Assembly (NCBI GenBank): GCA_964016885.1
Contig: OZ024743.1
Coordinates: 126,129,919 to 126,193,918, forward strand
Reading direction: 5' to 3'
Length of the DNA stretch: 64,000 nt
Source of the DNA: Eledone cirrhosa
Taxonomy: Eukaryota; Mollusca; Cephalopoda; Octopoda; Eledonidae
Position 1 is the stretch's first letter; every line of letters begins with the position of its first letter. Positions 1 to 11,510 of the stretch are shown here, piece by piece. A model generated the notes under the pieces. The model saw only the letters and a list, made by a program, of their open reading frames with translations, had not been told where the DNA came from and ran no database searches. The position numbers and the translations under genes are program-made.

Positions 1-305
1 TAAATATATGCCAATAGTATAATCATCATTGTTTTTATGTCTGCTTCACAATGTAGCTTGAGTTAGACAAAACTTTTTGAGGCAGCCATTTCTATGGCTA
101 GATGTCATTCTGAACATCAAGCCAATGGTGTATAATTTTTATCTTTGTCAAACCACTGTGAGCTGTATTACTTATGTAGGGCAGAAACAAAGCTTTGTTA
201 TGTAGTTTGTCTATTTACTCTCATCTACTTTTTAGTCACTCACTAATTGATTAAAATATTCTAAAGAAAAACAAATTCTGAACTGTATTTTTCCTATCTT
301 TTTAG

Positions 306-402
306 GTGAAGACATCAGCAAACCGTTGAAGAATAGTTTTATCCACACTGGTCATGTTGATGTTAGTGGCAACTTTTGGGGCAATCCAGTTTCTATCGAT
401 GA
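306..402 (+). CDS. TNK2: TNK2/ACK1-like kinase, exon with CRIB motif
   Basis: Internal exon between an AG acceptor (304-305) and a GTGAGT donor (403). Read in the phase set by the later exons it begins EDISKPLKNSFIHTGH and continues to a GNFWGNP stretch, which fits the CRIB (Cdc42/Rac-binding) motif of ACK1 kinases (I-S-x-P, then spaced F and H residues). In ACK1 proteins this segment follows the kinase and SH3 domains and binds GTP-loaded Cdc42; the kinase and SH3 exons must lie upstream of the window. The exon ends two bases into a codon and joins in phase to 2524-2612. The family call rests on recognising the motif order CRIB, NPM-containing junction, proline-rich region, UBA; no alignment was run. 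Confidence 0.85.
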
Positions 403-664
403 GTGAGTCATGTTACTTTTATTATTGCTTTAACCCTTTGAACCCTCACATTTTGTCATATGTAAGATCCCTAATCCTAAGAGTCCTCACAAAAATCATT
501 AAAAAAGGACAGCCAGTTAACCCCCCCAAGATAAATGTATGAACTTGACAAAATCACATCAATGCCTTACTGAAGAACTCAGGCTAATGCATTGATGTAA
601 AACAATCACTGCTTTATGTAGGAAATTGCGTAAATAACAATCCACAGAAATGCGTGGCAGAATG

Positions 665-830
665 GAATACCAGGCTTATGGGGATATAGTCAGACATTGT
701 CATGATCAGAATACTAGGATAGTGGAATATAGTCAAACATTGTTGGAACTGGAATGCTGGGCAGGTGGGAAATAGTCAAACATCATTCAAACTGTAATGT
801 CTGGCTGATGGGTTCAAAAGATTAAGATTT
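665..830. repeat. Degenerate 43-44 bp minisatellite
   Basis: About 3.5 diverged units, each starting GAATnC and containing ATAGTCAAACAT. Intronic; no function suggested. Confidence 0.6.
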
Positions 831-1014
831 ATCTGAGTAGTATTGATCTTTTGTTGTACCCTATATCAACTGCAATGAAATATACCTCACCAAAGACAGA
901 GTTTTGTGCAGTATTTATCTATATATTTTGAATTGAGGTTTTGTTGATCCAGTAGATAAGTTACATGCTGGTTTTACACAGCATGTTTTTATAAGGAAAG
1001 GTGTGACTTATGCA

Positions 1015-2465
1015 TCATCATCATCATCATCATCACCGTTTTACGTCCGTTCTTCCACGCTAGCATGGGTTAGACGGGTTGTCCTGTTGTGGGCAGTGTC
1101 TGGTCGGCTGACCATGCCTTGCTCATACAGGAACTGATCTGGCTTGATTTCTACAGCTGGATGCCCTTCCTAACACCAACCTCATTTACAGTGAGTGCTG
1201 GGTGCTTTTTCGTGGCGCCTACACGTCCACTTTACAGTGTGGGCTGGGTGCTTTTTTGCCGTGGCACCTCCACGACCACCTTGCGGTGGGGGGGGGGGGG
1301 CATATTGTTTATATGCTTCAGCATGTACCCATGGGAGGTCGGGTACCCTGTATTACTGCGTGACGCCAGAAGTCACGGTCGTGTGTCATTGACTTTGAGA
1401 GGTGTAGTTGGGTAAGGTCGGCTTTTATCACCTCATCCCAAGTCATCTTGGGTCTCCCCACTCCGCGGTTTCCATCAACTTCTAGTGCTCTGCACCTTTT
1501 TATGCAGCTGTCATCCTTCATACGCATCACATGTCCATACCAGCGTAACCGCCTCTCCTGCACGCAGCATTTGATTCCTCTTATGCTCAGTCTCTCTCTC
1601 AATTCATTTATGCTTTGTCGTTCACGTATATTACTGTTACACATCCATCGGAGCATGCAGGCTTCGTTTCTCTCTAATCTACGTAAGTCTTCCACCTTCA
1701 GCGCCCAGGTCTCACTACCATGCAACATCGCTGTTCGGATACACGCATCATACAGTCTGCCTTTCATTCTGAGGGAGAAGCTTTTTGCAGCTAGCAGTGG
1801 TAGTAGTTCCCTAAACTTCTTCCATCCCGTTCTTACCCTAGTTATTGTACTTTCTGAGCACCCACCTCCGTTGCTAATTCGGTCACCTAGGTAGCAGAAG
1901 CTGTCTACTGTTTCTACAGGGCCCTCCCAGAGATTGGTGGTACTTGTTTCCTGTGGCTGTTTGCTTGCTGTTTCAGCACAGCTGCTGCATGTGAATCCTA
2001 CATTCTTAATTAAGCTTCCTGAGATCCCGCTACATCTCTTGTGTACCCATTGTTTGCATTTGGGGCAAAGAATGGAGTTCCTACCTACACCTTTCCTACA
2101 TACTGAGCAAGGCCATTTCCCTGAGGGGATCTGGGTTCTGTTTTCTCGTCTACTTATAAGGACCTTAGTCTTTGTCATGTTGACTTTGAGGCCCTTTCTC
2201 TCTAGTCCCTGCTTCCAGGTTTGGAATTTATTCTCTAGTTCTACCATAGATTCAGCTATGAGTGCGAGGTCATCAGCATACAGGAGTTCCCATGGGCATC
2301 CGGTCTTAAACTCCTCCGTTATTGCCTGCAGGACTATGATGAACAGGAGAGGGCTAAGAACAGAGCCCTGGTGGACCCCAACCTGTACGCTAAATTCCTC
2401 GCTATACTCATTGCCAATCCTAACTTTGCTGACTGCTCCCCTATACATGGCTTGTACCGCATGAG
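1015..2465 (-). mobile_element. 5'-truncated RTE-like LINE (subfamily B) in TNK2 intron
   Basis: On the minus strand this runs from within the reverse transcriptase to the 3' tail. The 3' end on the plus strand is a (CAT)n run at about 1016-1035 followed by TTTTACGTCCG, i.e. the (GAT)n-tailed end shared by LINEs and SINEs across the window. Its coding part (1318-2448) is uninterrupted. Sequence and C-terminal wording match the copies at 49887-52640 and 54083-55134, so these form one subfamily. The 5' truncation at about 2465 lies in AT-rich intron. It probably inserted by target-primed reverse transcription, antisense to the host gene. Confidence 0.85.
1318..2448 (-). CDS. LINE ORF2 C-terminal part: RT palm with YADD, PHD-like finger, C-terminal domain
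   Basis: 376-residue open frame with no internal stop. Order: RT motif GVHQGSVLSPLL, catalytic LYADDLALIAES at about residues 56-67, then a Cys/His cluster of C4HC3 spacing encoded at 1978-2109, then a C-terminal region with GWKKFRELLP, LHGSETWAL, RLRWYGHVMRM and a GRPKMTWDEV-like run. The fingers and upstream endonuclease are those of RTE/BovB-type LINEs, but the N-terminal half is missing here, so it cannot be autonomous. The first Met is an internal one (MYRGAVSKV), not a true start. Function is inferred from motifs: RNA-directed DNA polymerase of a retrotransposon. Confidence 0.8.
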   Translation of the reverse strand: MYRGAVSKVRIGNEYSEEFSVQVGVHQGSVLSPLLFIIVLQAITEEFKTGCPWELLYADDLALIAESMVELENKFQTWKQGLERKGLKVNMTKTKVLISRRENRTQIPSGKWPCSVCRKGVGRNSILCPKCKQWVHKRCSGISGSLIKNVGFTCSSCAETASKQPQETSTTNLWEGPVETVDSFCYLGDRISNGGGCSESTITRVRTGWKKFRELLPLLAAKSFSLRMKGRLYDACIRTAMLHGSETWALKVEDLRRLERNEACMLRWMCNSNIRERQSINELRERLSIRGIKCCVQERRLRWYGHVMRMKDDSCIKRCRALEVDGNRGVGRPKMTWDEVIKADLTQLHLSKSMTHDRDFWRHAVIQGTRPPMGTC

Positions 2466-2523
2466 TATATATATTAATCTAAGTTGTTTTTTTTATTGTT
2501 GAGTGTTTTATTTGCTATTTTAG

Positions 2524-2612
2524 TGTGTACCTACGTAATCCGATGGAACCTGAAGACATCCATGGTGACCCAAACCAAGTAGAACCAACAAACTTACCTG
2601 ATAGAAGTAAAC
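2524..2612 (+). CDS. TNK2: TNK2/ACK1-like kinase, junction exon after CRIB
   Basis: 89-bp exon between a pyrimidine-rich AG acceptor and a GTGAGT donor. It takes two bases of the split codon from the previous exon and gives DVYLRNPMEPEDIHGDP, which resembles the ELYLGNPMDPP stretch just after CRIB in vertebrate ACK1. It leaves one base that combines with GT at the start of the last exon to give Arg. The matching phases on both sides support a real coding exon although it is short. Confidence 0.85.
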
Positions 2613-3872
2613 GTGAGTTGGTTTTTTCTTTTCTTTGTTTACTGCATATACTCAATTATAAGCTCATTCAAATATAAGCCAACCCTCTATTTCATGTCTG
2701 AGAAATGGGCAAAACTTCAAATCCTGTGTATCAGCTGAAGCAGCAGATCAACACATTATTTTCAGATGACATGGTTTTGAAATTTTTATGAGTGGGGAAT
2801 ATATTTATGAAGTTTGATAATTTGATTTTTAAAATGTGTTTAGTCTCATTGAGAGTGTAGTTTTTGTTTCACAACTCCATTATGTAAGGATTTTTTACCG
2901 TTTCTTCCATTTTATAAAGTTTCAACAAGTTTCTCAAATTTTTGTTTATATTTTTGTTTACTTTTAGTCACTCATGTCCTGGGAATACTTTGTTGTTTTT
3001 TTTGACAGACAACAATTGCGCGATCTACTGAATGTAACAGATTTTTATTTCATATACTCATATACACATCAAATGAAATGTGTGACTTAAAAAAACTTGG
3101 AAAATATTTAACATTGTACAAGTAGATTTTTACAATGACACTGTCTCGTGGCAGCATTCCCATTCACTTAGTTAACTAAAAACAAATAATTTCCAAATGT
3201 TTTGGAAACAATAGGAAAAACGAATTTCACCTCTAAAGTGAAACCAGTGTAGCATTCACCTCCAAAGTAAAACCGTGTGAGAGAGGAGATAAAGAGCAAT
3301 AAAATACAAGTCAGAAGTAAGATTTCATTATAAAGATTTGTTGGGAATGTTCTCAAGCTTTAGGGATGGATGGGTACATTGGTTCTCACCTGACTCACTA
3401 TTGTCTCTGAAAACATTTTCAGCCACAATCTGGAAACTGCTTCTGCTGGCAAGTTAAGCTTAGTGAAGGACTTGATGTTTAGAGAGAAGAGCACCGCCAA
3501 ACATTCTAAAGTCCACTGAAATGTCATGATAGACAAACAGTTAAATAACATGTTGAATCAATTGTGGGAGACAAAGAAAATCTTGGTCCGACAACATCAA
3601 AGTCTGAACTGGTCACAACACTGAGACCCTTCTACGCATGATGGAGAATAGTGACCAGTGGTGTTGGCTGACTGAGTAGCACCCCAACAACTTGGCTGCA
3701 CCAATTGTGGGAACGGGATGATATTCTCAAGGGGATGCATAAATAACATTCATGACAATGTAGAAAAGCAGTGTTTCATTGTAAAATAATCACTCCAGAT
3801 ATTTTACGACCTTCTTTACATAGAATTTGAAGTTGATGAAAATCGGCAAAATATTATTCTCCATTTTACCAT

Positions 3873-3916
3873 CGTTTTTTTTTTTCCTTTTTTTTTTATT
3901 TTTTTTTTTTTTTTTG
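3873..3916. repeat. Poly-T tract
   Basis: Long interrupted T run just upstream of a SINE; possibly the reverse complement of a poly-A tail of an older insertion. Confidence 0.6.
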
Positions 3917-3944
3917 TCACATATTTCTCGGCTGATACTTTTCA

Positions 3945-4215
3945 AGGCTCATTGCCTAGTGGCTTGGATTTTGGACTCATGATCCTAAGGTTGTGAGTTT
4001 GATTTTCAGACTGTGGTGTGTTGTAGCCTTAAGCAAGGCACTTCATTTCATATTGCTACAGTTCACTCAGCTGAAAATGTGTACCTGCAGCCTTGCAACA
4101 GACTGGTGACCACCCCAGTGAGGGAGTTTCTTGTACTCTTAGTTACATAACACTCCTGGAAACTGAGATAAGCTCTGGCCTTCCTCTGACCCAGGCTAAC
4201 ATGGAAGAATAGATA
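3945..4215 (+). mobile_element. tRNA-derived SINE (intronic)
   Basis: A-box-like TAGTGGCTTGG and B-box-like GTGAGTTTGATTTTC lie in pol III spacing, followed by the AAGCAAGGCACTTCATTTC body also seen in the SINE pair at 40586-40949. It ends near GCTAACATGGAAGAATAGAT. Diverged, so an old copy. Confidence 0.7.
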
Positions 4216-4651
4216 TAAAAAGAAATGACTTTTCATGAATTTCATAATTTGAATCATTAAATAAATTCTTTCCAGTTTATACCACTTTTTCAGATAGCAT
4301 AGCTGCTATTATACTGTGTATCTCAGTTTTTAAAATAGGTACACCATAACCTTGTATGTCCTAAGAGGTAATTAAACTGATTAGCATCAAGAAGGCCCTC
4401 CAGCTGTGAAATGCAGCTTTTTTTAATTTAGACAACTTGATACTTTAAAATTTTAATTTCTAAAGGTAAGAATCCTCATGAATATCATATTAAATTATCA
4501 TCTAAGTAAATTAGAACTGACTGCAGACAATGCTTTTTTTTCTCTCCAAAATTGCTGACTGAATACAAACATGCTTTTTCTCAAAAAAAATGTTTCCATC
4601 TCTTCCTCTTCTACTCCCTATCTTTTTATTTCATCTTTTATTTCTTATTCT

Positions 4652-4689
4652 ATCTTCTGATGAAGGACTAATGTCCGAAACATAAAGAT
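4652..4689 (+). ncRNA. Minimal hammerhead-ribozyme-like motif in TNK2 intron
   Basis: Core CTGATGA at 4657-4663, stem II GGAC-TAAT-GTCC with one unpaired A before it, GAAA at 4677-4680, then CATA. Stem I is ATCTT (4652-4656) with AAGAT (4685-4689), five pairs. The cleavage triplet would be ATA. Stem III is reduced to one A-U pair, as in the minimal PLE-type hammerheads. It looks like the 3' terminus of an otherwise unrecognised PLE. The short stem I and the extra A argue for a decayed copy. Confidence 0.45.
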
Positions 4690-4905
4690 TCTTTTCCTAC
4701 TATATCAAGCATTAAACTAATATATTTCTTCATTGTACTGTTTTGTTTGCTTTGTTGTTTCTATTTACTTTGTGCTTATATATATATATTACTGATTTTT
4801 TTCTCCCTCATATATATTCTTTGTATATTATTTACACTCACATATATTTAGCTATACATGTAGAATTTACTTTTTTCAAGTCTGTCCATTTTTTTTATTC
4901 CACAG

Positions 4906-6947
4906 GTCAGTTTGCTTACCAATCTTTAAACATTGGGCGCCACTTTAATTATTCAAAATTGAAAGACGATTCAATCAAACTAACATCGCCAGTGAAAGAG
5001 GCAGCACAATCATCTATCAAGTCAATCCCATTACCATCTTCTCCAAATTCTAAATCAAAAGTGTCCCATCATCTTCGAAAACAAGCTGTAACAGACGAGA
5101 AACCTTTAATTGACCTGGAAAATGAATGTGAATCTTTAAAAACCCCACTTCCTTGCCGAGTGTCTCAAGACTCTTTATCTCTCTTTGATTCATTATTAAC
5201 TCGGGATAACAACAGTGACTCTGTAGAGGGCCACTTGCCCAGAGCACTGTTAGATGTTAATAAATCAACAGATCCATTTGAACTGGATTCTAATCTGAAA
5301 AAATATGTCAAAAGTAGCTCACTCACATCACAAGGATTTTCAAATTTTAACTTTGACTCCCATGAAGATTTATCTCCGGCTTTAGTTTCCTCTCCTCCTC
5401 CTTCTACCTCTACAAATCTAAATACTGTGAATAACAAACCCAAAATTCCAAATCAAGCTCCATGTTTTTCTAACATCCAATCAAAAAATTCCACCAGACA
5501 AGCATCCTTCATTCCTTCTTCTAGTTCATTATACTATTCTATGCCACCGTGTGAAGAGCAAATGAACCATGTATCCCCGAAAAAGTTAGGATCCAGCCTT
5601 CAAGATGGTCAACCGTTATCGGCGTATCATGCAGTGTCAGCTGGAGAACCTTGCAATACCTCTTTGTATGGAAACGTTAGTCCCACTTCCCCCATGGGTA
5701 GTGAGAAATATGTAAAAAATAACAAAGCATTTGATTGGTTAAATGATGCACTTAGTGACCTAAATTTGAGTAGGTCAGATAAAAATGATAAAATTCTTCA
5801 GAGTTCAGGTGCACTGCCATTATATGATGAAGTGCCACAGGAACAACCTCCACCTCCTCCTGTCATTAATAAACTTGCTGCCAGTTCCCATGGTAACCCA
5901 TTCCCATTATATGATGAAGTCCCCAGAGAAGAAGTGAAGAAAGAGACCTCTAGTTCAATTTATGGCAATTGTGCTCCAATCAACAGTGAAAGGTTTGAAG
6001 CTGTACAGAAGCTAGACATGGCCCAGTCTATGGAGGAGGAAAATAACTGGTCATCAGATTCATTTGATTCTTTTGATTCTGATGAGGAGTTTGAAAATGA
6101 AATACCTAGAGTTGAACCACCACCCCCTCTACCCCGTCGAGATTATGATAATGATAGAGGGAATGGTGGTCATAGATCTTTAGGTTGTGAACATAATCAA
6201 CACACTGTAAGCCTTCCTCAGAAGCCTTGCATTTATCCTGTGAAGCAGGATGGTAAACAACTGAGCCACACACACTATTTTCTAATCCCCCCACGACAGA
6301 GTGAAACAAAGCCCACGCAATGTAATACTGCTGAAGTCAAACCATTTGCTGTTGGTGGTCTTCAAGTTGACTCATTGTCTTCCTATGACAAAGAAGACCC
6401 CACTTTACAATACCAAAACATCACAGCTTCAAGCACAGCCACCTGCTCCACATTAACTGTGTCTTCATCTAAGCAACGTGGAGCATCATGTTCATCTACA
6501 ATGTCTAGCCCATCCTCATATGTTACTCTTGAGCAAAAATCAATGTCTGTCCCAAGCTACCTTCCAAAATTAAAACAGTACAATAATACAAAACAACAGC
6601 CTCATACTAAAGTCAGCTCAATACAAAAACATTCCTCTTCTCTCCACCAATCTTCCTCTCCCAAACAAACTTTTGAAATGTCTTCTCCTCAGGAGAAAGT
6701 ATACCAAGTTCAAAGTAAAGTATTGGGGGTCACTGACGAGGAATGTCATGCAGCACTCTGTAAATGCCAGTGGGATATTGACGGTGCCATTCGGTATCTA
6801 AAAGTAGAACAACTTTTCCGATTGGGTCTCACGTCACGTGAACAGTGTGAGAGCCTGTTAAAGAGTATGCAATGGGATCTTGAAAAAGCAAGCTCTTTAC
6901 TTTGGGTAGGATATAAACATAAAATTCAGTGTGAGTCGAATGTATAA
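4906..6947 (+). CDS. TNK2: TNK2/ACK1-like kinase, large last coding exon with UBA-like C-terminus
   Basis: About 680 residues from the acceptor CACAG at 4905 to TAA at 6945-6947. Exon residues about 68-72 form a clathrin box (LIDLE); a DPF motif follows near 120. PLYDEVP occurs twice (about 305 and 334) as likely phosphotyrosine sites, one followed by a PPPPP run. A PPPPLPRRDYD SH3-binding-like stretch lies near 407 after an acidic DSFDSDEEFE run. The last about 75 residues (YQVQSKVLGVTDEECHAAL onward, with IRYLKVEQLF) match the ACK1 UBA-like region that binds ubiquitin and EGFR regulators. The protein is a non-receptor tyrosine kinase acting downstream of Cdc42 in endocytic signalling; the kinase domain is outside the window. 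The frame is open further upstream (from 4743), but that part is intron: the splice acceptor and matching phase decide the start. Confidence 0.9.
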
Positions 6948-7440
6948 GCTGTGTTTTAGGTTATGAAAGGAATGGAAATCTACTTGAGCTCGTACATCTC
7001 TTCACCATGGAAGTTTTTTTCGTTCTCTTCCTTGGCCTGACAGAAACTCAGGCAGTGAAAAATGTGTATTTTTTTTCCCATGTGTATCTACATGCACATG
7101 CACATATTTTGCATACATAAATATATAAACATATGCATACATATATGTTTGATACTGAGTATCTGAAACATGAGTTAATACAAGTACTTGTATGAATTAA
7201 TATACGCATTGAAGCATGCATTTTTATGTGCATCTCATTTGCTATGTTAATGAAATAACACATTGTGAGCAAGGAAGACAGATTTTGGAAACCTCTAACT
7301 TATTCATTTGTCTTTGAAAGAATAACTCTCCTATTTTTGGAAAGAATTTAGTATCCTATTTGGAATATCTTTACCATAATGATTTGATGCCCTTCATAAT
7401 TGTAGGATGTGAAAGTAGAGATTGTGGATTTGAATAAAAG
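6948..7440 (+). other. Probable 3' UTR of TNK2-like gene with polyadenylation signal
   Basis: Non-coding sequence after the stop. The first clear AATAAA is at 7433-7438; another is at 8066-8071, so the transcript may be longer. Position is inferred from the signal only. Confidence 0.5.
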
Positions 7441-8110
7441 GCATCAGTTTGGTGTTTCTGCATCACTTCACTCTCATCTCTATGATTTGGTGTCAGAATA
7501 ATGAGTAAATTTGCAAACTGGGAATCAAACCATATTTCTTTGTTTCATAGTCCACATATTACTATTTAGCTTACATAGCCGTCCCTTTGATAAACATCAT
7601 CTTTTTTTTCCTGCAGTCTGTTTTCTAATGTATACACACATACACACACACACATCACCACAAACACAAACATCAGTGCAGTTCTATGCTTTTTTTCTAT
7701 TAGAATTGTTTAGAATAGGATACTGAGTTGTGCAGTATCAGAGCCTGGTCTAAATCATGGCTTCTTGATATAGTGTGTTCACAAGCAGTATTTTGTACTT
7801 AATGTTTTGCCAAATAGAAATGTAATGCAATGCACAGAAACCCAGATGACATTACCCATAAGCGTTTATTTCTAGAGTGGTCTTGATCATGAAGAACATT
7901 GTGGAATCAAATGTTTATTATAAGTCATTAAACTTTCTAGTGTAAACAAGGATATTTGAAGAATATTGTGAGTGGACATTAAGGGGCTGCTTGCAAATGG
8001 GGGACTGTAACTGTAGCATGGTTAAGGTGATAACTAGAAATTTATCGCAGAAATATTAGAAAACTAATAAACAATGTGTCAAAGCTAGAACTATTATAGT
8101 GAAAGCAACA
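7441..8110. other. No gene seen
   Basis: AT-rich sequence with a short CA tract near 7632-7652. It may be distal 3' UTR if the AATAAA at 8066 is used. Nothing else recognised. Confidence 0.5.
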
Positions 8111-8111
8111 T

Positions 8112-8202
8112 TGAGATATATGTGTGTGTGTCTATATATATATATGTATGTATGTGTGTGTGTGTATAATAATATATATATATATATACACACATACACA
8201 TA

Positions 8203-8247
<45 letters not shown>

Positions 8248-8300
8248 GATGATGATATATATCTATATACATATATATACACATATATATACATATATAT

Positions 8301-8343
<43 letters not shown>

Positions 8344-8375
8344 TATATATATATACACACATATATATATAGGTA
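8112..8375. repeat. Compound TA/TG/CA microsatellite
   Basis: Alternating (TG)n, (TA)n and (CA)n blocks. Open frames across it on both strands are only Tyr/Ile/His low-complexity shadows. Confidence 0.9.
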
Positions 8376-8769
8376 TATATTGGCACAGCAAAACGCATTA
8401 ATTTGCAGTTAGTTTTTTGTCATACACACACAATACACACTCATTATTGACACATCTGAGTGTGTGCCTGCTTCAATGTGAGTATGTGTGCGTTTAATTT
8501 ATTTATCTTTATAAGAATCTCACTCTATCCCCACTCTGTTATAAAAAGAAATAAATTTAAAAAAAAACACATGCAGAAGGTAGAAATGTAAATTTCTGGA
8601 AAACTCATCACAGAAGACTATAACTTAGGAATAGTCTGAGGTGTGAAGTGTCCAATCACATCTCTCTTTCTTTTCCCTAACCCCACCACCAGCCAGCCAG
8701 CGAGCCAGCCAGCCAATCATAGTTCCAGCTGGAAAGGAAGGTGTCTGAACTGAGTTGTACTATAATAAC

Positions 8770-8836
8770 AAGAAGAAATGATAAGTAATAATAATAATGA
8801 TAATAATAATAACAACAATAATAACAGCAACAATAA
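8770..8836. repeat. AAT/AAC trinucleotide microsatellite
   Basis: Runs of AATAAT, GATAAT and AACAACAAT. No coding frame worth noting. Confidence 0.75.
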
Positions 8837-8997
8837 AATTGTATGTAGCAAAAAAGATTTTCTTTTCTATATTTGGAGTGAGTTAAATGTTGATTATATA
8901 ATTTTGTACAAAAGTTGCTTATGATGTATTTAGATTATAAATGTTTATCTTTTTTGTTTCTTTTTATTTACTTTTTGTAAAATTATGAGAAAATGAC

Positions 8998-9361
8998 TTA
9001 ACCCTTTCATTACCATTTCTAATGAAAGACACCACCTGTAGTTGTGAAATAGTTTTGAAAATAATCAAGAATTTGAAGGGGTTTAGTAAAATAATTAACT
9101 TTCTCCTTATTAATGCTTTTGTTACCATATTTATAATGAAAGCGACAGCCTATAATTGTGAGAATAATCAGGAATTTGGAGGAATTTAGTAATATAAGTA
9201 ACTTTTCCATTATTAAACTGGTGTTTGGAGCATCACTTAACAAAGGTCCTTACATAAATTTATGATGGATGGTTTTTAGATAGATACAAACACTTTAAAA
9301 TAGACAGTTTTGTATTAGAGAACTAGGGTGGCTTCATGTGGTTTGGTATCAAAAGGATTAA
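8998..9361. mobile_element. TTAA-bounded MITE-like element (type 3)
   Basis: Begins TTAACCCTTTCATTACCA and ends TGGTATCAAAAGGATTAA, imperfect terminal inverted repeats containing TTAA. The body has an internal partial duplication (GAATTTGnAGGnnTTTAGTAA twice). A second copy is at 12819-13046. No coding capacity; the mobilising transposase is unknown, and TTAA ends would fit a piggyBac-like enzyme. Confidence 0.55.
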
Positions 9362-9589
9362 ATAGGTCTTTGGTTGTAAAGTCAATTGGAAAAATGTCTA
9401 TATGTTAAGTTTTCATCTCATTTAAAAAAATATTGTTTTCCCATGTTTACCAACATGAGAAAATTATTTTTTTTTAAAGAAAAATTCTATAGCTGGATGC
9501 CAAGCCTCACATGATTTTTAAGTGAGGGACTTCTGTGTATGCAGGACATAAACAAACATCACTCTCTCTGCTATTGATGTTAAGTGTGA

Positions 9590-11210
9590 AGACACAGTGA
9601 TGAACATACATACACACTCACATATCATAATTATCATCATTGATCTTACATCTATTTTTCCATACTCATATGGGTTAGATGACTCCTCCAGTACATCATC
9701 TCTCCACTTATTATTTTCCTTTGTTATCTTTTGTGAGTTCAGTATCCTGAGATCAGCTTTCACCATGTCTGCCCAGATCTTTCTTGTTCTTTCTTTTCCA
9801 TGGCTTCCTTCTACTTGGAATTTCTTGCACTTCTTTATCCAACAATTTTTACACATATGTCCATATCAACATAACCCTCTTTCCTGCACACCACATATGG
9901 TTCCTTTAATAGCTATTTTTTCTCTCAACATATCTGTGCTTTGTTGTTCTTGCACTCCAACATTCTACATACAACAGAGTATCATCATCATCGTCATCAA
10001 CGTTTAACGTCCGTGTTCCACGCTTGCATGGGTTTGGACGGGGGTTTTCCCACTTGAGGCAAGAATGATTGTCTTGCTCGCATAGGACTGTCTGGCAGGT
10101 TTTCTACAGTTGGATGCCCTTCCTAACACCGATTAATTTCTTTCTTACCTTCACATAATCCCTGTTATCAATGCTCATGTCTCACATTGTACCACATACC
10201 CAAGTGTCATACAATTTACCCTTTGCTCAGAGAGTGAATTTCTTGGTTGCCAACAGGAATTGTAATTCCTTGAACTGTTTCAACACTGTTCCTATTCTAG
10301 CTGCTATCCTTTCAGAGCACCTTCCCCCAATGCTAAGTAGGTCACCTAGGTAACAGAAGCTATCAACTACTTTGATGGAATCTTCCTTGGACTGGTAAAA
10401 AACTAATTTCTCTTATGCTCTTACTACCAACTATCCCCATGCATCTGCCATATACAAAGTCTACCTTTTTTGTTAACCTATCTACAATACCACTACATCT
10501 CTTGTATTCCCATATTTTACATTGAGTACACCATATAGAATGCCTACCTGCTCTTTTTCTCCATATCAAGCACAACCATTTACCTGACAGCAATAAGGTC
10601 TTGAATTCTTTCCTACTTTTCAAAACTTTACTCATTGCTAATTTTACTCTGAGTTCTTTTGGTTCTAAATCTTGTTTCCACATTTGGAATTTCTGCTCTA
10701 GATCTTTCAGAGATTCAATTATAAAAAAACTAGTTCATCAGCTTACAAGAGTTTAAGGGCTAAGCCTTGATGCACACCTATTTGCACATGAAATACTTCA
10801 CTGAACTCATTGTCAACTCTCATTTTATTGATGGTGTCTCTGTGCATGACTTGCACTGCTTTTACAAGCCATTCATCTAAAATGAGATTTCTTAAAGACT
10901 ACTAGAATAAAAAGCATGGTGCTCTTCAAAGGCTTTCTTTAAATCAATGAGTGCTAGATATAGCGGCATTCATTTAGAAAATTATTTTGCAGCTGTCTGA
11001 CCAAGAATAAGGCCTCTCGTCGTCATCACTATTATCTTTGCTTGCATGGATACTTAATTAATTAGACATCAAAACTAATTCTCTTCCTAATCAGTTGTGC
11101 TAAAACCCTTTCTTTTACTTTCATAACTTGGTCCATCAGTTTCATACCTCTTGTGCATCACCTTTGTCCTTGTAGCAGTTAATGATGATACTCAAGGACA
11201 GATTTAATGG
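9590..11210 (-). pseudogene. Heavily decayed RTE-like LINE
   Basis: Minus-strand remnants of the same LINE type: a degraded C-terminal stretch near 9640-9800, part of the Cys-rich region near 10440-10580, and RT pieces near 10780-10990 and 11090-11200 ending at the GIKLMDQV-type region. Many stops and frameshifts. A tail-type segment on the minus strand (9980-10135, (CAT)n followed by AACGTCCGTGTTCCACGC) lies inside it, a later insertion or a second element. It is the oldest-looking LINE copy in the window. Confidence 0.65.
9980..10135 (-). mobile_element. SINE/LINE tail module
   Basis: (ATC)n then AACGTCCGTGTTCCACGCTTGCATGG in pieces, ending at GGATGCCCTTCCTAACACC; this is the reverse complement of the 3' end seen at 52480-52640. 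Probably a tail-only insertion. Confidence 0.65.
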
Positions 11211-11510
11211 AGCAAAGGGGGCAATTGTCCCAGCCTCTCCGCAGTAGAGGGCCCCACCAATGATGGCCATAGCAATTTATTTGTGCCCTCTGTTGGGTTT
11301 TTTAGTTTTATCCCTTTGACAACGAGAACTATATTTTTAACAAAAAGTATTTAATATCCTTACTGTGGCAAAATTCATCAAAGTTTCTCAACTTTAGAGA
11401 TATCGGGTTGTTACCAGAACAATATTCTGATAAAAAGTATTTGATGTTGCTGTGTAAATTGGTTGTGCTAGTATTGCAAAAAACAATGCATCCAGTAAGC
11501 ACTCTAAAGT
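11211..11510. other. No gene seen
   Basis: Unrecognised AT-rich sequence, perhaps part of another old repeat; no supportable feature. Confidence 0.4.

Larger units (their letters stand above)
403..2523 (+). other. Intron of TNK2-like gene
   Basis: Intron between the CRIB exon and the next exon, GT...AG. It holds a small degenerate minisatellite (665-830) and a 5'-truncated RTE-like LINE on the opposite strand (1015-2465). The LINE's truncated 5' end lies only about 60 bp upstream of the acceptor at 2522-2523. Confidence 0.75.
2613..4905 (+). other. Intron of TNK2-like gene
   Basis: GT-AG intron. 2613-3865 is AT-rich with nothing I recognise. It then has a poly-T tract (3873-3916), a tRNA-derived SINE (3945-4215) and, near the 3' end, a hammerhead-like motif (4652-4689). 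The polypyrimidine tract and CAG acceptor lie at 4885-4905. Confidence 0.75.

Noticed and set aside
4743..4905. Open frame continuing upstream of the TNK2 last exon
   Set aside because: It is intronic: a polypyrimidine tract and CAG acceptor end at 4905 and only that junction keeps phase with the previous exon. The upstream peptide is hydrophobic low complexity.
8094..8401. Tyr/Ile/Cys-rich open frames on both strands
   Set aside because: Translations of TA/TG/CA microsatellites. The same applies at 24952-25600, 41197-41445, 46409-47051 and 49803-50030.
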